Shown here one piece after another: positions 8,406-16,632 of a stretch of 58,937 nt of DNA. The position numbers were made by a program, and so were the translations under genes. The notes below the pieces were generated by a model, which was given only the letters and a program-made list of their open reading frames with translations, was not told the origin of the DNA and made no database searches. Source of the DNA: Elusimicrobiota bacterium (lineage in GTDB: Bacteria; Elusimicrobiota; Elusimicrobia; UBA1565; JACRDR01); the NCBI GenBank assembly GCA_026388115.1, contig JAPLKK010000033.1, forward strand, positions 66,589-125,525, given 5' to 3'. Each line of letters opens with the position of its first letter. Position 1 is the first letter of the stretch.

Positions 8406-9581
8406 TCACGTAAGAGCGGGGAACAATGCCGTGCCCATTTCGGCCGTGATGTTCAGCCGCAAAGGCCCGTAGGGCGTCCCGCTTCGCGTCGCCGCCGATT
8501 CAAGAAGCTCCTTGACAATCTGGGTAGCACGACGCTGCTTGACTCCGCAGATGTCCGCTACCTGTCCGCGCGGGATCTCTCCTTGAAGGAAAAGCCGCTC
8601 CATCAGGCGCGCGCTCGATTTCGAGAGCTTCTTCTCCGCCGCAAGGCCTTGAATAAGCCGCGCGTAACGCCGCTGCAGCTCGGAGAGTTTCAGGACGCCT
8701 TCCATAAAGCGGATCTGGTCCTCACAACTGCGTAGGAAGAAGACGCAGAACGCGATGAGGGTCTCCTCCGAGAGCGGTCCCCGTCCGTCCATGTCGTTCC
8801 TTCGCGGCAGGTCGGCCATGGCTAGGTGCGCGTCGTAGTCGCCGCGGTTCCTCGCGAAGGCCCTCGAAACGGTCCAGAGCATGTTCTCGCCGACCCCGAT
8901 GCGGAAACCGTAGGCTGTGGTCATCAGGCGCGCGACTCTGCCGTTTCCCTCCGGGAAGGGGTGGATCCAAAGGAACCGGTGGTGCGATGAAGCGAAGCCG
9001 AGCATCTTTTGGGGTCCGGTCAGGCGCCCCGGGCTCAGCAACTCTTCGAATCGGGCAAGACAGCTCCTGATCTCCTCTCGGGCCGCCGGTCCCTCATGAC
9101 GCCCCACGCTTATCCCACGGTCGCGCAATTCACCCGGTTCGACTCGCACGATCTTTCCGCTTTCCGTCTTGGCGACGCGCATCTCCTCGGGAAGCTTGAG
9201 AAAGAATTGCGCGTGCAGCCAGCGCAGGAACCCTTCGGAGCATACCTCCAGATCGGGCTCGGAGCGCAAACGCTCGATCATCGCATCTTGGACCTCGATA
9301 TGAGCCAGATGCTCCAACTGGAAATTCCGCGCTGTCTTATCCTTCAAAAGATCCTTATTGAGCGCGGCCTCGATGTCGGCAAGCCTGGATGGATTGCCCT
9401 CCATCGCGTTGGTGTAGTAACTGTTGACCTTCACCATGAAGCGCGCGATCTCATCGAGAATAAGTGGATGGAGGCCCTTCCCCAACGCGGCCGATGACGC
9501 GAGGACGTTCGTGATCAACTCGTCCAATTCGGCGGTCGTTCGAGACGGCAGTGCAGGCAGCATGAACGGAGTGTATATCAA
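8406..9581 (-). CDS. Fic family protein AMPylase with C-terminal winged helix
   Basis: Fic enzymes transfer AMP or related groups to protein hydroxyls. The catalytic loop HPFPEGNGRVAR (residues 207-218) matches HxFx(D/E)GNGRxxR completely. The inhibitory helix motif TNAMEG (57-62, S/TxxxE) lies before the Fic core, so this is a self-inhibited class II type. The C-terminal ~80 residues look like a winged helix (RGQVADICGVKQRRATQIVKELLE), suggesting DNA binding. The frame opens with TTG at 9581; an ATG at 9563 is the alternative. TTG is kept because MIYTPFMLPALP resembles the N-terminus of this family. Neither has a ribosome site. An AT-rich promoter region with a palindrome overlaps the start. 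Function in stress, as toxin or as regulator, cannot be decided. Confidence 0.93.
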   Translation of the reverse strand: MIYTPFMLPALPSRTTAELDELITNVLASSAALGKGLHPLILDEIARFMVKVNSYYTNAMEGNPSRLADIEAALNKDLLKDKTARNFQLEHLAHIEVQDAMIERLRSEPDLEVCSEGFLRWLHAQFFLKLPEEMRVAKTESGKIVRVEPGELRDRGISVGRHEGPAAREEIRSCLARFEELLSPGRLTGPQKMLGFASSHHRFLWIHPFPEGNGRVARLMTTAYGFRIGVGENMLWTVSRAFARNRGDYDAHLAMADLPRRNDMDGRGPLSEETLIAFCVFFLRSCEDQIRFMEGVLKLSELQRRYARLIQGLAAEKKLSKSSARLMERLFLQGEIPRGQVADICGVKQRRATQIVKELLESAATRSGTPYGPLRLNITAEMGTALFPALT

Positions 9582-9697
9582 AAAGTGCTACTTTTCAATA
9601 CTGGATTATATGTAAAATAATGATTATAAATACATCACTAATTACATATTACCCGTCTAATTAATATAAAATAGTGCTAGATTTATGTGCTACTTTT
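9581..9697. repeat. AT-rich island with palindrome and 11-bp direct repeat at the fic start
   Basis: AAAAGTGCTACTTTT (9581-9595) is a palindrome with 6-bp arms. Its right part, GTGCTACTTTT (9585-9595), recurs exactly at 9687-9697, at the end of the MurC-like gene. The ~90 bp between are unusually AT-rich and contain a TATAAT on the minus strand (9605-9610) that could drive fic. The palindrome would overlap the transcript start, so it is a candidate operator for the winged-helix domain of the Fic protein. Confidence 0.5.
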
Positions 9698-11042
9698 GCA
9701 ATTGAGATAGGACAGCGCGGGCGAAGTCGTGCAGGGTCGGGTCGCGGGCGCCCATGACCATGACGACGTCGCCCTCTTTGGCTTCGGCGGCGATCAGGGC
9801 CGGCAGCTCGTCGCGTTTCGGGACGAACCGCGCGTCTTTGCCGCGCGAGCGGATGGGATCGGCCAAGTCCTTTGACGAGATCGTCTTCTGCGCCGTGCCT
9901 CCGGCGTAATAGATCTCGGGAAGCCACAGCACATCGCCGGGCGCCAGCGTGTCAGCGAAAGCGTCGATGAACTCGGCGCGGTTGAAGCGCGTGGGCGTGA
10001 AGCCGTGCGGCTGGAAGACGGCGAGCAGGCGCGGCCCTTGCAGGCGCGCCGCGGCCATGGCGGCGCGCACCTTGGCCGGGTTGTGGGCGAAATCGTCGAT
10101 GACCCTGACGCCGCGGGCCTCTCCGACCCGCTCGAATCTTCGGGCGACGCCCTTAAACTCCGCCAGCCCGCGGGCGCACTCGTCGAGCGTCGCCCCCGCC
10201 TTGAGGCAGGCGGCGACGGCGGCCAGCGCGTTCTCGACGTTGTAGCGGCCGGGGTGGGCCAGGCGGAAGCGGACACCGCGAACGAAGAAAGTCGAGCCTT
10301 CGGCGTCGAGCGCGAGGTCCTCGGCGCGCGTTTCGGCTCCCGCTCCGAGGCCGAAGGTCGCGCTGCCGGGGCGCAGCCCTTCGAGCGCGGGCGCCTCGGC
10401 GTGCACGATGAAGTCGCGGCAGCGGCCCTTGAACTCGGTGAACATGCGGACCAGCTCCGGGACCTCCTTGTGGTCCTTGTCCACGTTCAGCAGCACGCCC
10501 AGCCACGGCTTGTAGCGCACCAGCGTCCCGTCGCTCTCGTCCGCCTCCACGACGAGCAGGTCGGATTTCCCGCGCAGGGCGTTGCCCACCAGCCCGCGCT
10601 CCTCCAGCGCCCGAAGCCCGCCGCCCGTGATGACCGAGGGGTCCTTGCCGGCCGCGGCGAGGATCTCGAAGATCATGGCCGCGACCGTGGATTTGCCGCT
10701 CGTGCCCGCGACGGCGATCGTCCGGTACTGCTGCACGTAGCGCGCGAGCTGATCGGCGCGGTGGATGATCCGGACGCGGGCCGCCCTCGCGGCGGCGAGG
10801 TCCGCGTTGTCCTCCTCGATGGCGGTGGAGGCGACGACCGCCTCGGGCGCGGACAAGAGCGCCGAGCCGTCCTGCGGCGTGATGCGCACGCCGAGCCGCT
10901 CCAGCGCGGCGCGCAGGCCGCCCGCCAGGCCGCGGTCGAAGGCGCGGTCGGAGCCGGAGGCTTGGCCGCCTCCCATCGCATGGAACTGGGCCAGCGCGCT
11001 CACGCCGGCGCCGGCGACGCCGACGAAATGCAGGTGATTCAA
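9690..11042 (-). CDS. Mur ligase family protein, MurC/Mpl-like
   Basis: The protein has 450 residues. The N-terminal Rossmann part starts LHFVGVAGAGVSALAQF and contains SGSD, as in MurC. The ATP loop is GTSGKST rather than the usual GTHGKTT. VEADESDGTL, NVDKDHKE and HPGRYNVENALAA follow in the order expected for the central domain, and the C-terminal domain has DDFAHNPAKVRA and FQPHGFTPTR. The family joins an amino acid or peptide to UDP-MurNAc in wall synthesis or recycling. The Ser in the P-loop and the lack of other wall genes nearby leave room for a MurC-like ligase with another substrate. The start is TTG at 11042, with GAGGA about 8 nt upstream, and it diverges from the aminopeptidase gene. 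Confidence 0.85.
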   Translation of the reverse strand: MNHLHFVGVAGAGVSALAQFHAMGGGQASGSDRAFDRGLAGGLRAALERLGVRITPQDGSALLSAPEAVVASTAIEEDNADLAAARAARVRIIHRADQLARYVQQYRTIAVAGTSGKSTVAAMIFEILAAAGKDPSVITGGGLRALEERGLVGNALRGKSDLLVVEADESDGTLVRYKPWLGVLLNVDKDHKEVPELVRMFTEFKGRCRDFIVHAEAPALEGLRPGSATFGLGAGAETRAEDLALDAEGSTFFVRGVRFRLAHPGRYNVENALAAVAACLKAGATLDECARGLAEFKGVARRFERVGEARGVRVIDDFAHNPAKVRAAMAAARLQGPRLLAVFQPHGFTPTRFNRAEFIDAFADTLAPGDVLWLPEIYYAGGTAQKTISSKDLADPIRSRGKDARFVPKRDELPALIAAEAKEGDVVMVMGARDPTLHDFARAVLSQLQK

Positions 11043-11083
11043 CGGGCGTCCTCGACGGCGGTCACGAAGCGCAGATTATCAAT

Positions 11084-11089
11084 TACAAT
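11084..11089 (+). promoter_or_regulatory. -10 box of the aminopeptidase gene, leaderless arrangement
   Basis: TACAAT is placed 6 nt before the GTG start at 11096, so transcription would start at the initiation codon. No ribosome site and no good -35 box are seen. On the opposite strand GATAAT lies within the same segment and may serve the divergent MurC-like gene. Confidence 0.5.
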
Positions 11090-11095
11090 AGCGCT

Positions 11096-12076
11096 GTGCG
11101 AATCGGGATCTTCGCCGCCGCGGCCGGCCTGCTTTCGGCCTGCTCGCCGGTCTACGTCTACAAGGCGGCACGCGGGCAGGCGCGCCTCATGGCGAGCCGC
11201 CGGCCGATCGAGAAGGTCCGTGCCGACCCGGCGGCGCCGCCCGGGCTGAAAGACAAGCTCGGGCTCGTCTTGGACATCCGCCGCTTCGCCGAAGGCCCCA
11301 TGGCGATCCCGCCGACGAAGAATTACACCCAGTACGCGCGGGTCCCCGGCGACGCGGTCACCTACATCGTCAGCGCGTGCAGGAAGACGCGCTTCGAGGC
11401 GAAGACCTGGTGGTTCCCTTTCGTGGGACGCGTCCCCTACAAGGGCTACTTCGACCGCACCGACGCCGAGAAGGAGCAGGGCGGGCTGGAGGCCGCGGGC
11501 TGGGATTCCTACGTCGGCGGCGTCACGGCCTACAGCACGCTGCGCTGGTTCAAGGACCCGGTGCTGTCCACGATGGTCGGCCGGCCGCCGGGAGAGGTGG
11601 CGGAGCTGCTGCTGCACGAGCTGACGCACACGGCCGTCTACTTCAAGGACCAAGCCGACTTCAACGAGGCCCTGGCGACCTTCTTCGGCCGCCAGGGCGC
11701 GCAGGAATTCCTGGCCGCGCGGTTCGGCCCGGACTCGCCGCAGCTCGCCGAGTACCGGAAGACGCTGGAGGAAGACGACGAGCGCGCGCGCCTCTTCGAC
11801 GAGCTGTACGGCGAACTGGACAAGCTGTACGCCGGCCCAGCGAGCGAGGCCGAAAAGCTCGAGCGCCGCGAGGAGATCTTCGCGCGCTACCGGCCCCGGC
11901 TCGCCGTCAAGACGCTCGACAACGCGGTCGTGCTGATGTATCGCCGCTACCATTACGACCTCGACGATTTCGCCAAGGAATACGACCGCCAGGGCCGCGA
12001 CTGGCGCAAGATGCTGGCCGCGACGAAAAGCCTGGATCCGCGCGACCCGCGGCAGGCTTTGAAGAACTACCGGTGA
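11096..12076 (+). CDS. Lipoprotein zinc aminopeptidase (PF10023-like)
   Basis: The protein has 326 residues. The N-terminus has a lipobox (LLSAC, Cys16), so it should be anchored in a membrane as a lipoprotein. The zinc motif HELTH is at 174-178, with a downstream Glu in NEALATFFG (Glu191) as third ligand, typical of the predicted aminopeptidase family known from many Gram-negative bacteria. The family-type segment GGVTAYSTLRWFKDPVLSTM precedes it. The start is GTG at 11096 because the signal peptide begins there and the -10 box excludes anything further upstream. The last 10 nt overlap the end of the convergent transaldolase gene. The substrate is unknown; a role in envelope peptide turnover is inferred. 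Confidence 0.88.
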   Translation: MRIGIFAAAAGLLSACSPVYVYKAARGQARLMASRRPIEKVRADPAAPPGLKDKLGLVLDIRRFAEGPMAIPPTKNYTQYARVPGDAVTYIVSACRKTRFEAKTWWFPFVGRVPYKGYFDRTDAEKEQGGLEAAGWDSYVGGVTAYSTLRWFKDPVLSTMVGRPPGEVAELLLHELTHTAVYFKDQADFNEALATFFGRQGAQEFLAARFGPDSPQLAEYRKTLEEDDERARLFDELYGELDKLYAGPASEAEKLERREEIFARYRPRLAVKTLDNAVVLMYRRYHYDLDDFAKEYDRQGRDWRKMLAATKSLDPRDPRQALKNYR

Positions 12077-13158
12077 GCTAGGAGCGCCTGGCGCTTCTTC
12101 TCGATCGAGGCGAGCAGCTGGTCGTAGGAGTCCATGAAGGCCTTCACGCCCTCCCGCTCGAGCTGATCGGTCACGCGCACCATGTCGATGCCGGCGCGCT
12201 CCAAGGCCTGCATCACGTCGGTCGCCGCGCCGGCGGAGCCGGACAAGGCGTCCCTCACCTTGCCGTGGTCGCGGAAGGCGTCCAGCGTCTGCGGAGGCAC
12301 CGTGTTCACGGTGTCCTTGCCGATGAGCTCCTCGATGTAGAGGACGTCGCGGTAATCCGGGTTCTTCGTGCTCGTGCTCGCCCACAGCGGCCGCTGAGGC
12401 CGCGCGCCTTTGCGCACGAGCGCCCCGAACTCCGGCCGGGCCTGGGCTTTCAGGAAGATGTCGTAGGCGAGCTGGGCGTTGGCCACGGCCGCCTTGCCCT
12501 TGAGCTTGTCGTCGCTGACCAGGCCGTCGACGAGCGAATCCACCCGGCTGACGAAGAAGCTGGCGACCGAGGCGACCTTCGAAAGGTCCACACCCGCCTT
12601 GCCGGCGCGGCCGAGGCCCGCGAGCCAGGCGTCGAGCACCTCGCGGTAGCGCTCGAGCGAGAAGATCAGCGTCACGTTGACCGAGACGCCTTCCCCCAGC
12701 ACGCGCTCGACGGCCGGCAGGCCCTCGCGCGTCGCCGGGATCTTGATCATGAGGTTCGGCCGGTCGACCTTGCGGCTCAGGCTCAGCGCCTCGCGCGCCG
12801 TGCCCTCGGGGTCGCGCGCGAGGTGCGGGTTCACCTCCAAGGACACGAAGCCGTCGGCGGCCAGGGTCGTCTTGTAGACGGGCGCAAGGGCGTCGCAGGC
12901 CTTTTGGATATCCTCAACGGCCAGCGCCTCGTAGATGGCGTGCGCGTCCTTGCCTTCGCGCAGGGGCCGCTCCATGGCCGCGTCGTATTCGGCGCCGCCC
13001 GAGATCGCCTTCTGAAAGATCGTGGGATTGGAGGTCACGCCCCGGAGCCCGTCGGCCTCGATGAGGCGCGCCAACTTCCCCTCCTCGATGAACCGCCTCG
13101 TGATGAAGTCCAGCCAGACGCTTTGTCCTTGCTGCGCGAGCTCAAGAAGTGGGTTCAT
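12067..13158 (-). CDS. tal: Transaldolase
   Basis: Transaldolase moves a three-carbon dihydroxyacetone unit between sugar phosphates in the non-oxidative pentose phosphate pathway in the cytoplasm. The protein has 363 residues, the long form found in actinobacteria and cyanobacteria. Signatures are GVTSNPTIFQKAI (40-52), the Schiff-base Lys139 in LMIKIPAT, and NVTLIFS and SVASFFVSRVDS further on. WASTSTKNP and DTVNTVPP follow in the C-terminal half. The start ATG at 13158 has a strong GGAGGAAG site upstream. No other pentose phosphate gene is adjacent, so it seems to be a single-gene unit. Its 3' end overlaps the convergent aminopeptidase gene by 10 nt. Confidence 0.96.
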   Translation of the reverse strand: MNPLLELAQQGQSVWLDFITRRFIEEGKLARLIEADGLRGVTSNPTIFQKAISGGAEYDAAMERPLREGKDAHAIYEALAVEDIQKACDALAPVYKTTLAADGFVSLEVNPHLARDPEGTAREALSLSRKVDRPNLMIKIPATREGLPAVERVLGEGVSVNVTLIFSLERYREVLDAWLAGLGRAGKAGVDLSKVASVASFFVSRVDSLVDGLVSDDKLKGKAAVANAQLAYDIFLKAQARPEFGALVRKGARPQRPLWASTSTKNPDYRDVLYIEELIGKDTVNTVPPQTLDAFRDHGKVRDALSGSAGAATDVMQALERAGIDMVRVTDQLEREGVKAFMDSYDQLLASIEKKRQALLAHR

Positions 13159-13288
13159 CCTTTCTTCCTCCAGTGGGAGATCGGGAACCGGAAGATTTTA
13201 GCAGTTTCCGTCGGAAGGGGAGCCCGCTCGGGCAAGGCAACAGCGCCGACGGTTTTATGATACGATTCGCCATTCGTTCTCATTTGCT

Positions 13289-13325
13289 CCCTCTCCCGCG
13301 CAGCGGGAGAGGGTCGGGGTGAGGG
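13289..13325. repeat. REP-like palindromic element, copy 1
   Basis: CCCTCTCCCGC (13289-13299) and its exact reverse complement (13303-13313) form an 11-bp stem around GCA, followed by TCGGGGTGAGGG. A related element in the other orientation lies at 58156-58191. This copy ends 9 nt before the hom start codon, and its GAGGG may act as ribosome site. Confidence 0.7.
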
Positions 13326-13334
13326 TCTTAATAC

Positions 13335-14654
13335 ATGTCACCTTTCAGGACGATCCGAGTCGGCATCGCGGGGCTGGGCACCGTGGGGGCCGAGACCGTG
13401 CGCATCTTGAGGGACGCCGAGCCCGACTTCCGCCGCCGGCTCGGCGCGACGCTCGAGCTGGCCGCCGTCTGCGACCGCAGCATCGAGCAGAAGGCCGCGG
13501 AGCTCGGCCTCGCCCGCTCGGTGCGCCGCTATCGCAGCGCCGAGAAGTTCGCGGCCGACCCCCTGCTCGACGTCGTCGTCGAGACGATCGGAGGGCTCGA
13601 CGAGGCTCGCCGGCTCGTGCTGGAATCGCTCAAGCGCGGCAGGCACGTGATCACGGCGAACAAGCGCCTGCTGGCGCATCACTGGGGCGAGCTCTTCGAC
13701 GCCGCGCGCACGGCCAAGCGGCGGCTCTATTTCGAGGCCTCGGTGGCGGGCGGCGTCCCGATCGTCGAGACGCTGCGCCGCAGCCTCGCCGGCAACCGCA
13801 TCCGCCGGGTCCTCGGCATCCTCAACGGCACCACGAATTTCATCCTCACCCGCATGGCGCGCACGGGCGAGCCGCTTAAGACCGTGCTCGCCGAGGCGCA
13901 GCGCCGCGGGCTCGCGGAAAAGGACCCGTCGCTGGACCTCAGCGGCGCCGACGCGGCGCACAAGGTCGCGGTGCTGGCTTCCCTGGTCACCGGCCACTGG
14001 GTGCGGCCCCAGGCCGTCGCCTACGCCGGCATCACCGGCGTCGCGCCGGAAGACATGGCGTACGCGACGTCCTCGCTCGGCCGCACCGTCCGCCTCATCG
14101 GCACGGTGGACCTCGACTGGAGCGCCAAGCCGCCCGCCGTCTGCTGCCACGTCTACCCGACGCTGGTGCCTTTGGACCACCCTCTCGCCGGCGTCCAGGG
14201 CGAGTACAACGCCGTCTTGGTCCAGGCGTCCGCGGCGGGAGACCTGATGTTCTACGGCAAGGGCGCCGGAGCGGGCCCGGCGGCCTCCGCCGTGGTCGGC
14301 GACCTCTTCCTCCTCGCCACCGAGATGATGGCCGGGCCCGGGCAGGACGCCGGCGTCGTGTGGCGCCGCGAGGGAGAGATGCGCGTGACGGACGTCGGCG
14401 AAAGCGTGTCGGCCTATTACCTGCGGCTCGACGTGCGCGACAGGCCCGGAGCCCTCTCCAAGATCACCGGCGCGCTGGCCCGCCGGCGCATCTCCATCTC
14501 GCGCATCCACCAGCAGACCTCCGACGGCAAGTCCAGCGTGCCGGTCCTGCTGACCACGCACCCCGCGCGCCAGCGCGACTTCCTGTCCGCCCTTTCGCAG
14601 ATCCGGCGGCTCCCGGAAGTGGCGCCCCGCCACGCCTGGTTCCGCATGCTATGA
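13335..14654 (+). CDS. hom: Homoserine dehydrogenase
   Basis: This enzyme reduces aspartate semialdehyde to homoserine with NAD(P)H, the branch step to threonine and methionine. The 439-residue protein has the Rossmann motif GLGTVGAETV near residue 12, the homoserine dehydrogenase core (ITANKRLLAHHWGELF, FEASVAGGVPIVETL, GILNGTTNFILTRM, DPSLDLSGADAAHK), and a C-terminal ACT domain (LRLDVRDRPGALSKITGALA), so feedback control, probably by threonine, is likely. It is the first gene of a tight operon; its stop overlaps the thrC start (ATGA). The REP-like hairpin lies directly upstream and may form part of the leader. Confidence 0.97.
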   Translation: MSPFRTIRVGIAGLGTVGAETVRILRDAEPDFRRRLGATLELAAVCDRSIEQKAAELGLARSVRRYRSAEKFAADPLLDVVVETIGGLDEARRLVLESLKRGRHVITANKRLLAHHWGELFDAARTAKRRLYFEASVAGGVPIVETLRRSLAGNRIRRVLGILNGTTNFILTRMARTGEPLKTVLAEAQRRGLAEKDPSLDLSGADAAHKVAVLASLVTGHWVRPQAVAYAGITGVAPEDMAYATSSLGRTVRLIGTVDLDWSAKPPAVCCHVYPTLVPLDHPLAGVQGEYNAVLVQASAAGDLMFYGKGAGAGPAASAVVGDLFLLATEMMAGPGQDAGVVWRREGEMRVTDVGESVSAYYLRLDVRDRPGALSKITGALARRRISISRIHQQTSDGKSSVPVLLTTHPARQRDFLSALSQIRRLPEVAPRHAWFRML

Positions 14655-15718
14655 ACCAGGGCGTCATCGAACGCTACCGGGCGTTCCTGCCCGTCAGCGA
14701 GAAGACGCCGGTCGTGAGCCTGCTCGAGGGCTCGACCCCCCTGCTCCCCGCCCCGCGGCTGTCGCGCGAGCTCGGCCTGCCCGAGGCTGCGGTGTGGCTG
14801 AAGCTCGAGGGCATGAACCCGACGGGCTCTTTCAAGGACCGCGGCATGACGGTCGCGGTGTCGAAGGCTCTGGAGGAGGGCGCGCGCGCGGTCGTCTGCG
14901 CCTCCACCGGCAACACCGCCGCCTCGGCCGCCGCGTACGCCGCGCGCGCGGGGCTGCGCTGCGTGGTGCTGCTGCCCGACGGGGCGGTGGCGGCCGGAAA
15001 GCTGGCGCAGTCCATCGTCCACGGCGCCGAGATCGTCGCCATCCGCGGCAATTTCGACCGGGCGCTGGAGCTCGCGCGCCAGGCCTCCTCCGAGCTCGGT
15101 CTGGCGCTCGTCAACTCGGTGAACCCCTACCGCATCCAGGGGCAGAAGACCGGCGCCTTCGAAGTGGCGGAGGCTCTGGGCCGGCCGCCCGACTACCAGT
15201 TCATGCCCGTCGGCAACGCGGGCAACATCACGGCCTACTGGGCGGGTTACCGCGAGATCGCCACGCGCCACGGGCTCGGCCTTCCGAAGATGATGGGGTT
15301 CCAGGCGTGGGGAGCGGCGCCGCTGGTCCTCGGCAGGCCCGTGGCCGAGCCGAAGACGATCGCCACCGCCATCCGCATCGGCCGCCCCGCGTCGGGCGAG
15401 CAGGCGCTGCGGGCGCGCGACGAATCCGGCGGGATGATCGGCCGGGTCAAAGACGCCGAGATCTTGAGGGCTTATCGGATGCTCGCGCGGCTCGAAGGGG
15501 TCTTCTGCGAGCCGTCCTCCGCCGCGGGCGTCGCGGGGCTCGCGAGCGAGGCGAAGGCCGGGCGCTTCAAGGGCGCGGGCCCCGAGCTGCGCATCGTCTG
15601 CATCCTCACCGGGCACGGGCTCAAGGACCCGGACACGCCGAAATCGCTTCCTCACAAGTGGACGACGGCCAAGGCCGATTTCGCGACGCTGAAGAAGATC
15701 CTCGGAAGGAACGGATGA
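14651..15718 (+). CDS. thrC: Threonine synthase
   Basis: This PLP enzyme converts O-phosphohomoserine to threonine. The protein has 355 residues, the short type with the fold of tryptophan synthase beta. The PLP lysine is Lys62 in NPTGSFKDRGMT, CASTGNTAASAAAYAARAG follows, and the phosphate-binding glycine loop is PVGNAGNITAYWAGY. CEPSSAAGVAG and the TGHGLKDPD segment are near the end, as in the family. The ATG overlaps the hom stop, and its own stop overlaps the thrB ATG, so the three are translated together. No regulatory domain is present. Confidence 0.97.
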   Translation: MNQGVIERYRAFLPVSEKTPVVSLLEGSTPLLPAPRLSRELGLPEAAVWLKLEGMNPTGSFKDRGMTVAVSKALEEGARAVVCASTGNTAASAAAYAARAGLRCVVLLPDGAVAAGKLAQSIVHGAEIVAIRGNFDRALELARQASSELGLALVNSVNPYRIQGQKTGAFEVAEALGRPPDYQFMPVGNAGNITAYWAGYREIATRHGLGLPKMMGFQAWGAAPLVLGRPVAEPKTIATAIRIGRPASGEQALRARDESGGMIGRVKDAEILRAYRMLARLEGVFCEPSSAAGVAGLASEAKAGRFKGAGPELRIVCILTGHGLKDPDTPKSLPHKWTTAKADFATLKKILGRNG

Positions 15719-16632
15719 GGCGCGCGCTCAAGCCGGCCCGCGTCCGCGTCCGCGTGCCGGCCACGACCTCGAACCTGGGCGCCGGCTTCGACGTGCTCGG
15801 CATGGCGCTCACGCTCTACAACGAGCTGGAGGTCTCGGTCCGGCCCGGTGTGCCCGGCTGCGTCGTCGTGGTCGAGGGAGAGGGCAAGGGCAGCCTCCCC
15901 GCCGACGAGACGAACGAGGTGGCCCGCGTGCTCGGCCTCTCGAGCTCCCGCCAAGTCGAGATCCGCCAGAACAACGGCATCCCCGTCGCGCGGGGTTTGG
16001 GCTCGAGCGCCGCGGCGCGGCTCGGCGCGGTGCTCGCCCTGCGCGCCCTGGAGCCCGGGCGCAAAGACGACGACTGGGTGCTCTCGCGCGCGCTGTCTCT
16101 CGAGGGCCACCCCGACAACGTGGTCCCGGCGCTCTTGGGCGGGGCGCGGCTCGGCCTGCAGGACGGCGGCCGCGTCGTGAACGTCCCGCTGCGCGCGCCT
16201 CGGGACCTCGCCGCGGTCGTGTGCATCCCGGCTTTCGAGCTTTCGACGGAGAAGGCGCGGCGCATCCTGCCGCGGCGCGTCCCGCGCGCCGACGCCGTCT
16301 TCACCTCCGCCCGCGTGGGCCTGCTGGTCTACGCCTTCGAGCGGCGCCAATACCAGCTCCTGAAGACGGCGATGCAGGACGTCCTGCACCAGCCCTACCG
16401 CCGCAGGCTCGTGCCCGGGATGTCCGAGGCGATCGACGCGGCCTACGCGGCCGGCGCCTTCGGCGCCGCGCTGTCGGGCGCCGGGCCCTCCGTCTTCGCC
16501 CTCGCCCCCAAGCGGTCCGGCGCGTCCGTGGGCCGGGCGATGGAGAAGGCGTTCCACCGCCGCCGCGTCGCGAGCCGCGCGCTGACGCTCGGCATCGACA
16601 CTCGCGGAGCGACGGTGACGAGGCTCTCATGA
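15715..16632 (+). CDS. thrB: Homoserine kinase (GHMP family)
   Basis: The enzyme phosphorylates homoserine with ATP, giving the substrate of ThrC. The protein has 305 residues. The GHMP features are PATTSNLGAGFDVLGMAL at 15-32, the ATP loop RGLGSSAAAR (93-102) and the C-terminal GAALSGAGPSVFALAP. EGHPDNVVPALLGG in the middle is typical of homoserine kinases. Start and stop overlap the neighbouring genes by 4 nt each (ATGA). The identification is secure from motifs and context. Confidence 0.96.
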   Translation: MRRALKPARVRVRVPATTSNLGAGFDVLGMALTLYNELEVSVRPGVPGCVVVVEGEGKGSLPADETNEVARVLGLSSSRQVEIRQNNGIPVARGLGSSAAARLGAVLALRALEPGRKDDDWVLSRALSLEGHPDNVVPALLGGARLGLQDGGRVVNVPLRAPRDLAAVVCIPAFELSTEKARRILPRRVPRADAVFTSARVGLLVYAFERRQYQLLKTAMQDVLHQPYRRRLVPGMSEAIDAAYAAGAFGAALSGAGPSVFALAPKRSGASVGRAMEKAFHRRRVASRALTLGIDTRGATVTRLS

